Made by a program: the position numbers and the translations under genes. This document shows, piece by piece, positions 9,692 through 17,453 of a DNA stretch of 36,677 bases. The notes under the pieces were generated by a model. That model did no database searches and was not told the DNA's origin. It saw nothing but the letters and a program-made list of their open reading frames with translations. The stretch is from Bordetella genomosp. 2. GTDB lineage: Bacteria; Pseudomonadota; Gammaproteobacteria; Burkholderiales; Burkholderiaceae_B. How positions within the stretch are numbered: position 1 is the stretch's first letter; each line of letters opens with the position of its first letter. The stretch spans positions 1 through 36,677 of the forward strand of contig NZ_NEVT01000005.1 of assembly GCF_002261345.1 (NCBI RefSeq), read 5' to 3'.

Positions 9692-10536
9692 TGCTGCTCT
9701 CCCCACAATCTGTCGAGGCCGAAGACCCGGTTGTAGGCGGCATATACTGCGAGCGAGGCTGCCAGCAAAACGACCGACATGGCCGCGGCTTCGCCAAAAT
9801 TCAGGAGCTCTTCGATCTGCTGTCCGATCAGGCCGGCCAGCATCTGCTCGCTCGGCCCGCCCAACAGCACGGGCATTACGTAGAAACCCAGGCAGGTAAT
9901 GAACACCAGCGTGCAGCCGTTGACGATGGCGGGCGCGCTGAGCGGCAGGAATACGGTACGGAAGGCCGCCCAGCCGGTGGCCCCCAGTCCGCGCGCCGCT
10001 CGCACATAGGCCGGGTCGATCTTGCGCATCACCGAGTAGAGCGTCATGACCATCAGGGGCAGCAGGGCGTGTACCATGCCGAGCGTGGAGCTGAACCGGG
10101 TGAAGAGCAGTTCGCCGTGTTCCAGCCCCAGGAATTCGAACAGGCGGACGATGGGACCGCGATTGCCCAGGATCACCATCCAGGCATAGGTGCGCACCAG
10201 GAAACTGACCCACAGGCTCAGGCCCACTAGGACGAGCGCAGAGCGGGCGAAGCCGCCGCCGATCTGCACCACCGCGTACGCCAGCGGGTAGCCCACCAGC
10301 AGGCACGTGAGCGTGACGCCCAGGGCTGTGAGGAAGGTAGTGGCCAGCACTCCGATGAAGAAACCGTCGGAGAACAGATAGCGGTAATGCTCCAGGCTCC
10401 ACGTCGGGTCGCTGACGCTGAGCAGCAGCACCTGGCCGAGCGGCACAACGAAGAACACCACCAGGAAGATGACCACCGGCGCGAGCAGCAGCGCATAGCG
10501 CAGCCGGTGCGGATTTTGCGTAGGTATTGCACTCAT
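9688..10536 (-). CDS. ABC transporter permease, PotB type
   Basis: A 282-residue inner-membrane permease with about six membrane segments; the first is ALLLAPVVIFLVVFFVVPLG. The EAA loop reads MRKIDPAYVRAARGLGATGW, typical of the binding-protein-dependent family. I placed the start at ATG 10536 (MSAIPTQNPHRL); a GTG at 10560, right after the binding-protein gene stop, would add eight residues. It lies between the binding protein and the second permease in a run of overlapping genes, so the four form one importer. Confidence 0.9.
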   Translation of the reverse strand: MSAIPTQNPHRLRYALLLAPVVIFLVVFFVVPLGQVLLLSVSDPTWSLEHYRYLFSDGFFIGVLATTFLTALGVTLTCLLVGYPLAYAVVQIGGGFARSALVLVGLSLWVSFLVRTYAWMVILGNRGPIVRLFEFLGLEHGELLFTRFSSTLGMVHALLPLMVMTLYSVMRKIDPAYVRAARGLGATGWAAFRTVFLPLSAPAIVNGCTLVFITCLGFYVMPVLLGGPSEQMLAGLIGQQIEELLNFGEAAAMSVVLLAASLAVYAAYNRVFGLDRLWGEQQ

Positions 10537-10560
10537 GGAGAATCCAGGTGGGACGGGCAC

Positions 10561-11625
10561 TCAGCGGACGACCCAGCGGTCGAACTGGCGCGCGATGTCG
10601 TTGAGCTGGGGCGCCAGCTTTTCGACGTTCTGCTCGAACAACTGCTTGTAGTTGTCCGGCTGGGTGGGCATCATCCGGGCATCCGCTTCCGGGATATATT
10701 CAAACGCCTGGCGGTTGAGCGGCCCGTAGTCGGCCTCGCGGCAGAAGCCGGCGAGGCGTTCACCGCGCACCGAGGCATTGATGAACTGCCAGGCAAGCCT
10801 GGCGCGCGGCGATCCCTTGGAGACGACCCAGTAGGCGCGGTCCACCTGGCCCTGGTTCCACACGATCTGCACAGGCTGCTTCTGGCGCATCAGATCCACC
10901 ACGCGGCCGTGCCAGATGGCGGCGGCGTCCACTTCGCCGTCACGTAGCAGTTGCTGCGATTGCTGGCCCTGTGTCCACCAGACCCGCACGGAAGGCTTGA
11001 TCCGGTCGAGCGAGGCCAGGGCGCGTTCGATGTCGACCGGGTACAGCTCGTCCAGCGCCACGCCGTCGGCCAACAGGGCCAGCGGCAGGATGCGAGGCGC
11101 ATGGCGTTGCAGGCTGCGGGGCCCGGGATAGCGCTGCAGGTCGAAGAATGCCCGCCAGTCAGTCGGGCCGCCGTTCTGGTAGCGGTCGGTACGATACGCG
11201 ATGACCGTGGCAAAGGCGTGCGAGGCAACGCCGTTCTGGTATATCTGCCCGTCGTCCAGTCCCTCGCTTTGCAGAATCCCGGTGTCGATGGGTTCGATCA
11301 GCCCGGCTTCATTGGCGCGCACCAGGTCGGCGCCGCCCAGTGTGGTGACATCAAACTCGTATACGCCGGTGCGCGCCTGCGCGGCCAGCTTGGCAAATGA
11401 GACGGGCGAGACCGAGCGAATGGTTGCGCCGCTGGATTGCTGGAACGGCTCGAACAGATGGCGGGCCGCCGCGGTTTCCCAGGTGCCTCCCCACGTATTC
11501 ACGTACAGGGTTTCCGCGGCGTGGGCCCGGCGGCCCACCCATGGGGCCGCCAGGGCGGCGCCGGCGGCCAGGCCCTTGAGGAGGCTGCGGCGTCCAGCGT
11601 TAAAGGAGGAAACGGAATTTGTCAT
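10561..11625 (-). CDS. ABC transporter substrate-binding protein, PotD-like, with Tat-type signal
   Basis: A 354-residue periplasmic binding protein of the spermidine/putrescine family. The N-terminus has a twin-arginine pattern (NAGRRSLLKGLAAG, RR at 12-13), a hydrophobic stretch and a likely cleavage after RRAHA, so export may go through Tat. The mature protein opens ETLYVNTWGGTWE, the family's first strand, and contains the EFDVTTLGGADLVRANEAGLI and AAIWHGRVVDL regions expected at the ligand cleft. The ATG at 11625 follows TTGGAG at a good distance. It sits 32 nt after the aminotransferase-like gene and directly before the permeases. The ligand is unknown. Confidence 0.88.
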   Translation of the reverse strand: MTNSVSSFNAGRRSLLKGLAAGAALAAPWVGRRAHAAETLYVNTWGGTWETAAARHLFEPFQQSSGATIRSVSPVSFAKLAAQARTGVYEFDVTTLGGADLVRANEAGLIEPIDTGILQSEGLDDGQIYQNGVASHAFATVIAYRTDRYQNGGPTDWRAFFDLQRYPGPRSLQRHAPRILPLALLADGVALDELYPVDIERALASLDRIKPSVRVWWTQGQQSQQLLRDGEVDAAAIWHGRVVDLMRQKQPVQIVWNQGQVDRAYWVVSKGSPRARLAWQFINASVRGERLAGFCREADYGPLNRQAFEYIPEADARMMPTQPDNYKQLFEQNVEKLAPQLNDIARQFDRWVVR

Positions 11626-11657
11626 TGCGACTCCAAGTTGAGGTGGTCGGCGGCTGG

Positions 11658-12932
11658 TCAATTCCCTGCCCGCCGGAGGGCGTCGGTGAAGATGTCGAGC
11701 GCTTCGTCCAGCACGGCCAGTTCAGTGGTGAGTGGAAACAGGAACGGGACGACGTTGTCCCTGGGGCCGGCCGGCTGCAGGATCAGGCCCTGCTCGCGGC
11801 ACGTGTCGCAGATGGCGTGTGCCTGCGCGGAGGCGGGCGCGCCGGCGGAGTCGCGCAGCTCGACGCCCCGCATTGCCCCGAGGCCGCGGACGTCCAGGGT
11901 AAGGCGCGTTGGGGCGAGGCCGTGCATGCGGGCGGTCCAGTGCCGCCCCAGTGCGATGGCGCGTTCGCACAGCTCGGTCTGCTCCACCACGTCGAGGACG
12001 GCATGGGCGGCGGCCAGGGCAAGGGTATTGACTTCGCCCGCGGACAGCCCGTCGGGCACGCTGTCCATGACGACGGCCTTGCCGATCATTGCGGCCAGCG
12101 GCATGCCGCCCGCCAGCGGCCCGCCCATCACGACGAGATCGGGCTCGGCCGCGAAATGACCGCTCGCAAGCAGGCGGCCCGACAGCCCCGGCGCGGTGCG
12201 CGTCTCGTCAGCGACCAGGATGATGCTGTGCGCGTCGCACAGCTCGCGCAGGTAGCTCAGCAGTTCGGAGGAGCAGGGCAGGATGCCGCCGTCGCGCTGG
12301 ATCGGTTCGATCACGATCGCGGCGATGTCGGACGATGCGATCGTGGCCTGGGTCAGCAGCTCGAATGCGCGGCGCGTCTCGTGCAGCGACACGCCGAGCG
12401 ATGCGTGCGGGAACGGCAGGTGATGGACATATGAAGGGTATGCGCCGCCCGCCGCCTTGTGCGAGTGCCTCCCCCCGGACGGCGCCAGTGTCAGGTGGCT
12501 GTGCCCGTGCGTCGACCCGGAGAACGCCAGTAGGGCCGGGCGACCGGTGTATCGCCGGGCCAGCATCACGGCGCTTTCGAGCGCCTCCGCGTCCGATCCG
12601 TGCAGGGCTACGCGCCGCGTCGGGCCGTGGTCCAGCAGGGCGGCGAGCCGTTCGGCGAGCCGGATGGCGTCGGGCTCGAGCGCGGCGCAGGCCTGCGAGC
12701 TGCGCGGATCGCGCAGCTCGCGCAGCATGGCAGCCACGACTTGCGGATGCCGGTGCCCGACGACGCCGGCGCGTGCCGAGAAGTCAATATGGCGGCGCCC
12801 GTCCCGCGTCCACAGCTCGGCGTTGAGCGCGCGCTCGACCGGCGCGCCGCTCACCGACCTGCATGGGCGCGCCAGCACTCGCTGGCCGCGCGCGTGCCAG
12901 CCAGCCGGGACGGAAACAGGCATGCTGGCCAT
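11658..12932 (-). CDS. Class-III aminotransferase homologue lacking the PLP-binding lysine
   Basis: A 424-residue protein of the GabT/ornithine aminotransferase fold type. Family landmarks: VVGHRHP, HGSDAEALESAVMLARRYTGR, FSGSTHGHSH, AIVIEPIQRDGG, VADET (D242, the aspartate facing the PLP nitrogen) and VRGLGAMRGVEL. In active members the stretch after PDL reads like MAKSLAGG with the Schiff-base lysine; here it is VVMGGPLAGG, so that lysine is G271 (codon 12120-12122). The usual GT-GGNP phosphate-binding segment is also altered to LSAGEVNT. No frameshift is needed, and the rest of the fold is kept. It may be a non-catalytic protein or use different chemistry. The ATG at 12932 lies 1 nt after the dipeptidase-like stop; TTG at 12944 is an alternative. 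Confidence 0.85.
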   Translation of the reverse strand: MASMPVSVPAGWHARGQRVLARPCRSVSGAPVERALNAELWTRDGRRHIDFSARAGVVGHRHPQVVAAMLRELRDPRSSQACAALEPDAIRLAERLAALLDHGPTRRVALHGSDAEALESAVMLARRYTGRPALLAFSGSTHGHSHLTLAPSGGRHSHKAAGGAYPSYVHHLPFPHASLGVSLHETRRAFELLTQATIASSDIAAIVIEPIQRDGGILPCSSELLSYLRELCDAHSIILVADETRTAPGLSGRLLASGHFAAEPDLVVMGGPLAGGMPLAAMIGKAVVMDSVPDGLSAGEVNTLALAAAHAVLDVVEQTELCERAIALGRHWTARMHGLAPTRLTLDVRGLGAMRGVELRDSAGAPASAQAHAICDTCREQGLILQPAGPRDNVVPFLFPLTTELAVLDEALDIFTDALRRAGN

Positions 12933-12933
12933 G

Positions 12934-13902
12934 TCAGGCGCCAATCGCGGCCCGGTAGACGCGCAGCCAGTTGCGGTGCGTGATCTTGGCGACCTCTTCG
13001 TCGTTGAAACCCGCGCGTGCCAATGCCGGTATCACTTCGCCCAGATGTTCAACCCGGGTGAACCAGTCCGGCGGTGGCGCCTTGCCGGGACGGACCTGCG
13101 ATCCCGCTCCGAAATCGACGCCCCGCGTCCAGGTGCCTTTGCGCATCCAGTCCAGGTCGCGCTGGGTGGTGTTATGGCTGCGGTCGGTGCCGATGCCGAC
13201 ATGGTCGATGCCGGCAATATCGACCGTGCGAGCGACCAGCTCGCACCATTTGTCGACTGTGGTGCAGTATTCGTCGCCGGCGATGTTCCGATAGGCCGCG
13301 CAGCCGATGATCCCGCCGCGCTCGCGCAGCGCGGCCAGGACCTCGTTGGTCTTGTTGCGCTTGTGGGGGTAGACGGCATCCGGGTTGGCATGGGTGATGG
13401 CCACCGGTTTTTCCGAGTACTGGATGGCTTCTAGGGACGTCCGGTTGCCTACATGGGACAGGTCGACGACGATCCCGCAGCGGTTCATTTCACGGATCAC
13501 TTCCTTGCCGAATCGCGCCAGTCCGCTGTCGTGTTCCTCGTAGCAGCTGCCGCCCAGCTCATTCTGGTTGTTGTACGTGAGCTGGATGACGCGCACGCCC
13601 AGATCGGCGAAGAGTTCGACAAAGCCGATGTGCCCCTCGAGGAGGTTGGCGTTCTGGAACCCCAGTATCAACGCCAGTTTTCCCTGGCTGGCCAGCGCCT
13701 CGATATCGGCTGCCCCGTGGGCAATGCCCACCAGGTCGGCGTTGGCGCGCGCCAGGGTCCGCCATCGGTCGATGGCCTCGAGCGACTGCACCGCACCTTT
13801 CCAGAATCCCAGCGTCACGGTGACGCAGCCCACTTTGCCGCGCTGGAGGGATTCGAATACGTCGCGGTCGAAATGTCCGCACTGCAAACCGTCAATAATC
13901 AC
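12934..13902 (-). CDS. M19 (membrane dipeptidase) family protein with altered metal site
   Basis: A 322-residue protein of the renal/membrane dipeptidase family, without signal peptide or membrane segment, so probably cytoplasmic. Kept: H150 (DLSHVGNRTS), H171 (ITHANPDAVYPHKRNKT) and D240 (DHVGIGTD). Changed: the usual N-terminal HxD reads DGLQC (L6, C8), and the glutamate that bridges the two zincs is Q83 in GFQNAN. From memory, a branch of the family found in Pseudomonas glycine-betaine gene clusters shares the DGL and GFQN features, so this may be a subfamily trait rather than decay. The GTG start has GGAG 7 nt upstream. It lies 12 nt after the small unknown gene. Confidence 0.85.
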   Translation of the reverse strand: MIIDGLQCGHFDRDVFESLQRGKVGCVTVTLGFWKGAVQSLEAIDRWRTLARANADLVGIAHGAADIEALASQGKLALILGFQNANLLEGHIGFVELFADLGVRVIQLTYNNQNELGGSCYEEHDSGLARFGKEVIREMNRCGIVVDLSHVGNRTSLEAIQYSEKPVAITHANPDAVYPHKRNKTNEVLAALRERGGIIGCAAYRNIAGDEYCTTVDKWCELVARTVDIAGIDHVGIGTDRSHNTTQRDLDWMRKGTWTRGVDFGAGSQVRPGKAPPPDWFTRVEHLGEVIPALARAGFNDEEVAKITHRNWLRVYRAAIGA

Positions 13903-13914
13903 TTGGCTTCTCCG

Positions 13915-14667
13915 TCAGGATGCAATCAGGGAGTCCGGGTCCGGCGCCCCGGCATGGGGATGGCGCAGCAGAGTCAGGTCGGTGTCGTCATCAGCGGGCG
14001 CGCGGCCGATCACGGTGCCGTCGTCCTGCATGATGGTCGGCCCGGCATGGCGCCTGGACGCCACGGAGTCGGGGGAAAGCGCCTTGTTCGACGCTGCATA
14101 CAGTTCCCACCACAGGTCTTCCGGCATGGGGTAGCCGTGCCGCAGTCCGTGCGCCAGCAAGGGATCGCGCGCGTCCCAGGCGCCGGGCAGCGGGTCGAGC
14201 CGCCGTGGGCGCAGCGTCGCGCCGTCGGCATGGGGCTCGCAGTCCAGCCGCAGCCCGTGCAGCCCGGCGAGCGGAGCCACGCACATCAGTTCGGCCGGCT
14301 CGCGAACGTGGCGCACACGCACGGCCGGGCAGCCCGACTTGCGCATGGCCGCGACCAGCAGATCGGCCAGCAGGGGCGCCACGCACCATGCGTGCAACCC
14401 GGAGCCGTCGAAGCGGCCGGCGTCGATTTCTTCGCGGATGTCGCCCAGGCGCGCCAAGTCGGCGGCGAGCGCTGCGCGCGCCTGCGGCGACGCCAGGCCG
14501 CGCAGGCCGGACAGTCCGAGCCCCTGCGATGCCAGCGCCGTGTCGCGCAGGGCTGGTGCATAGCCCGCCGGGGCGCCGCAGGTAAGCAGGATGCGTTCGG
14601 CAATGAGGCGGGCTTCGCGCACGGAAATGCGAAGTTCACGCTGCCCGGAACGGGTGTGTACAGTCAT
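13915..14667 (-). CDS. Uncharacterised protein, 250 residues (possibly DUF3726-like)
   Basis: I do not firmly recognise this protein. It is soluble, rich in Ala, Leu and Arg, with no signal peptide or membrane segment. The N-terminal ~50 residues (SVREARLIAERILLTCGAPAGYAPAL, then LGLSGLRGLA) resemble the helical start of DUF3726 proteins, a weak memory-based impression. A later segment, PMPEDLWWELYAASNKALSPDS, looks like a conserved core. The ATG at 14667 directly follows the TAA of the upstream gene (TAAATG), indicating coupling. Its place before the dipeptidase-like gene suggests a part in the same pathway; the function is unknown. Confidence 0.75.
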   Translation of the reverse strand: MTVHTRSGQRELRISVREARLIAERILLTCGAPAGYAPALRDTALASQGLGLSGLRGLASPQARAALAADLARLGDIREEIDAGRFDGSGLHAWCVAPLLADLLVAAMRKSGCPAVRVRHVREPAELMCVAPLAGLHGLRLDCEPHADGATLRPRRLDPLPGAWDARDPLLAHGLRHGYPMPEDLWWELYAASNKALSPDSVASRRHAGPTIMQDDGTVIGRAPADDDTDLTLLRHPHAGAPDPDSLIAS

Positions 14668-16365
14668 TTATGCGGGTTCCTTGGGGAAAAACCAGACGGG
14701 GTCGGCGCCGCGTTCGATATCGGCGGGCGTCGGCGCGCCATGGAACAGCACGCCTCGCAGATTGCGGCCCAGGTAGTCGCGCGCCTTGTCGATGCCATGC
14801 AGGCCGACGTTCATCAGCCGGACGATGTCGACTGGAACGAAGGACTCGCTCATGATGTCCATGTGGGGAGAGTGCAGGTCCAGCCCGCGCAGCGACTGTA
14901 TGCGCCCGACAATCGCACGGTAGCCGGGGTGTCGCAGCAGGAAATGGGCCGTGCTGGTGTCGTCGGGGCAGCGCGCCAGGTCGGCCAGCAGCGCGCGGAC
15001 CAGCCGCGGCAGGTCCAGGCCCAGGTTGTAGACGTATTCGATCTCGGCGGCGGGGCCCCGTCGCGGCTCTTCGGCCGTGGCCGACTTGTACCAGACGTAG
15101 CGACGCGAGGCCTCGCTGTCCAGGTCCAGGGGGTGGGTCCAGGCGTATTCGCGCTCGACCAGCCCGCGCAACTCGGCCACGTTCATATCGGGAATCGTCA
15201 TGAATTCCTCGTCCGCGCTCAATGATTCGGCGCGGGCGTCGCAGTAATCGGGCACCAGTTCGGTCAACAGGCCCAGGAAGGTCTGCACACTTTCTTCGTG
15301 CAAGGACTGGCGGGCCCACGCGGCCAGCGCCGCCAGCGGCGGAATGTCGGGCGCTGCGCCGGCATAGGTCCCGTTGGCCGCATATTCCTCCAGGCGTTGC
15401 AGCAGGCTCTGCAACTCGCTCGCGACCATGGCGCTGTCGGCAAAGCGTTCGTATTCCATGCGGTCCTGCCGGCGAAACACAATGGCCCGCTCGAGCAGGC
15501 GCCGCAACAGCGCCACCGACGGGTCGTCCGGCCGCGCCGCCAGGGAGCACGCCATGTCGACCGCCGCCTGGCGGGCGGCCAGCCATTGCTGCATCAGCCT
15601 GGGGTGGTTGTTCACGAACAGGATCAGCCCGAGGGCCGAGCCGTTGCCGACGCCGAGATAGCGCTGGATCGACGGGTCGATTTCCGGCGCCAGCGGGTTG
15701 CGCCCGCGCGCCAGATGGTGGGCCAGGTCGATGGAGAATACGCGCATCATGTATGCCGACAGCATTTGCGCGTCAAGCGGCCGGCGCAGCGGATGATCGG
15801 CCTCGAGCGTGCGGTAGCTGCGGGTCCCGAATGTGCCATTGCCGTCCAGCCCGGTGTTGCGCATCAGGTAGCAGACCTGGGCCAGCTCGGCGATATCGGG
15901 CTGGCGCCCCGCCGCCAGCGCCGCGACAGTGTGTTCGAACACCCGGGAACTGCGATTGGCGCGCGCCCAGACCAGCGTGCCGGGCGTTGCGCGCCCTTCG
16001 TACAGCTTGGGCAGTTCGACGGCGGTGGTCTGCAGGTCGGCTTCCGAGATGCGGCCTTCGACCAGCGCGCCCATCATGTCCCAGGAGCGTCCGATGATGC
16101 GGCCGGTCTTGCCTTCCGCAGTCGGCTCGAACGAGTAAATGGCGAAGCTCAGGGCCATGGCCGGCGTGTCTATGTGATAGACGGCGTGGCCGCGGGCCCG
16201 GCCGTCGATTTCCCAGCTGACCCGGCGTATGCGCCAGCGTTCCCGGATGGCGCGCGCCATGAACAGCCGCGACACGCTCATGCGGCTGGGCTGCAGCATG
16301 GCCAGGCGTTCGGACTGCATGGGGTGTGTTGTGGAAACGGCGGCGACGGGCGACTCGATCGTCAT
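14668..16365 (-). CDS. Uncharacterised protein, 565 residues, first gene of the IclR-flanked operon
   Basis: I do not recognise a known family. The protein is long, soluble and mainly helical in appearance, with no signal peptide. Segments that look conserved rather than random are RSWDMMGALVEGRISEADLQ, CYLMRNTGLDGNGTFGTRSY, DLAHHLARGRNPLAPEIDPS, YLGVGNGSALGLILFVNNHP and a C-terminal PVWFFPKEPA. The GNGSALG stretch could be a glycine-rich loop, but I cannot assign a cofactor. The ATG at 16365 follows AAAGGAC at good spacing. As first gene after the predicted promoter and palindrome it is probably the operon's defining enzyme or structural protein. The small unknown gene follows without a gap. 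Confidence 0.78.
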   Translation of the reverse strand: MTIESPVAAVSTTHPMQSERLAMLQPSRMSVSRLFMARAIRERWRIRRVSWEIDGRARGHAVYHIDTPAMALSFAIYSFEPTAEGKTGRIIGRSWDMMGALVEGRISEADLQTTAVELPKLYEGRATPGTLVWARANRSSRVFEHTVAALAAGRQPDIAELAQVCYLMRNTGLDGNGTFGTRSYRTLEADHPLRRPLDAQMLSAYMMRVFSIDLAHHLARGRNPLAPEIDPSIQRYLGVGNGSALGLILFVNNHPRLMQQWLAARQAAVDMACSLAARPDDPSVALLRRLLERAIVFRRQDRMEYERFADSAMVASELQSLLQRLEEYAANGTYAGAAPDIPPLAALAAWARQSLHEESVQTFLGLLTELVPDYCDARAESLSADEEFMTIPDMNVAELRGLVEREYAWTHPLDLDSEASRRYVWYKSATAEEPRRGPAAEIEYVYNLGLDLPRLVRALLADLARCPDDTSTAHFLLRHPGYRAIVGRIQSLRGLDLHSPHMDIMSESFVPVDIVRLMNVGLHGIDKARDYLGRNLRGVLFHGAPTPADIERGADPVWFFPKEPA

Positions 16366-16405
16366 GGACGTCCTTTGCAACTGAGCATCTATTTGTCTTC
16401 TAATA

Positions 16406-16420
16406 GAATCATGATGATTC
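16406..16420. promoter_or_regulatory. Palindrome GAATCA-TGA-TGATTC, candidate IclR operator
   Basis: A perfect 6-bp inverted repeat with a 3-nt centre, in an AT-rich island that stands out from the GC-rich surroundings. Two copies of AATAGAAT (16402-16409 and 16422-16429) partly overlap its flanks. It lies just downstream of the predicted -10 of the minus-strand operon, over its expected start, where a bound IclR-type repressor would block transcription. Size and symmetry fit IclR-family sites; binding is inferred. Confidence 0.6.
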
Positions 16421-16427
16421 AAATAGA

Positions 16428-16456
16428 ATACTATCGGGTTCGCGCTTTGGCGTAAA
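16428..16456 (-). promoter_or_regulatory. Candidate sigma-70 promoter of the nine-gene minus-strand operon
   Basis: On the minus strand TTTACG (16456-16451) and TAGTAT (16433-16428) are separated by exactly 17 nt. Each hexamer matches the consensus at four of six positions. The predicted start near 16421 leaves a ~56-nt leader before the ATG at 16365 and falls at the edge of the palindrome at 16406-16420. Confidence 0.5.
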
Positions 16457-16518
16457 TCAAGTCGCCGTCGTTTCGCGGGAAATCCCTAGGCCGGGAAAAC
16501 CCGCATCAATTGGGTCGG

Positions 16519-16547
16519 TTTACAGTGAAAATCCGATGCCTTAGGAT
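16519..16547 (+). promoter_or_regulatory. Candidate sigma-70 promoter of the iclR-type gene
   Basis: TTTACA (16519-16524), a 17-nt spacer and TAGGAT (16542-16547). The -35 differs from TTGACA by one base and the -10 keeps four of six. The expected start, near 16554, gives a ~26-nt leader to the ATG at 16580. It is divergent from, and about 60 nt away from, the operon promoter. Confidence 0.55.
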
Positions 16548-16579
16548 GGGCGCCCCATATAGAGGAAGCATCAAGGGCC

Positions 16580-17344
16580 ATGGCAGAACGGAGTGGCAGT
16601 GGCGTTCGCGCGCTGAGTTCGGTATTGAAGACGCTGGCAGTCCTGGATTTGCTGGGCGCGTCGGACCGCCCGCTGAAGCTGGCTGAACTCGTCGCCGCCC
16701 AGGGCGGGAACCGGGCGACGGTGTATCAGCGGCTGGTCACGCTGATCGAAGCCGGTTGGGTGGAAGTCGATGAAGACGGCGCCTACCGGCTCACACTGCA
16801 CGCGGCGCGAGTCGGCGAGGCGGCGTTTGACCAGGCCAGCCTGGGCGAACGCGCCACCGCCGTGCTCCAGGAACTGGTCTATGCCTCCGGCGAGACTGCT
16901 TCGCTGGCGGTGATCAGCGGGGCGCAGGTCGTGTTGGCCAAGCGCGTCGAGGCCAAGGGAATGCTGCGGGCCGACGTCCACGTAGGCACGACTTTTTCGC
17001 TCGAGATCAGTGCTTCGGGCCGGGTGCTGTCCGCCTACGCCGAGCCGGCGATGCAACAGTACCTGCGGGACCAGGGCGCGGCCTTGCCCGACCCCGGGGT
17101 GATGGCCGATGTCGTGGCCCAGGGCTATGCCGTGTCCAGCGGCCTCGAGATTCCCGGCATCCTCGCGCTGGCCGTGCCGGTGCTGAATCGGCTCGGCAAG
17201 TGCGTGGCGGCGCTGTCCCTGGTGATGCCCGCCACGCGTTTCGATATCCAGCGGTTGCTCCCTCCCTTGCAGGCCGCCGCGGGCAAGCTCAACAGCCTGC
17301 TCGCGGGCGCCACTCAGGGCGAGGGGGGCAGGGCCGGCGAATAG
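16580..17344 (+). CDS. IclR-family transcriptional regulator
   Basis: A 254-residue regulator. An N-terminal winged helix-turn-helix (~10-70: ALSSVLKTLAVLDLL, LAELVAAQGGNRATVYQRLVTLIEAGWVEVDEDGAYRL) is followed by the IclR effector domain (~85-245: SGETASLAVISGAQVVLAKRVE, ISASGRVLSAYAEP, ILALAVPVLN). The length is usual. The ATG at 16580 follows AAGGG. It is divergent from the minus-strand operon and shares a 214-nt intergenic region with it that holds two promoters and a palindrome, so it probably controls that operon in response to the transported compound. flhB lies 109 nt downstream on the same strand with no clear terminator between, so read-through into flhBAF is possible. Confidence 0.92.
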   Translation: MAERSGSGVRALSSVLKTLAVLDLLGASDRPLKLAELVAAQGGNRATVYQRLVTLIEAGWVEVDEDGAYRLTLHAARVGEAAFDQASLGERATAVLQELVYASGETASLAVISGAQVVLAKRVEAKGMLRADVHVGTTFSLEISASGRVLSAYAEPAMQQYLRDQGAALPDPGVMADVVAQGYAVSSGLEIPGILALAVPVLNRLGKCVAALSLVMPATRFDIQRLLPPLQAAAGKLNSLLAGATQGEGGRAGE

Positions 17345-17453
17345 CGCCGCTTTCCCCCTGTTTCTTGGGTGATCGCCCGGCCGGCCGCGCCCCTAGAATC
17401 TCGCCGGGCCGCCCGTATCGCGACACGCGCGGGCGGCGGACGACATCCCGAGC

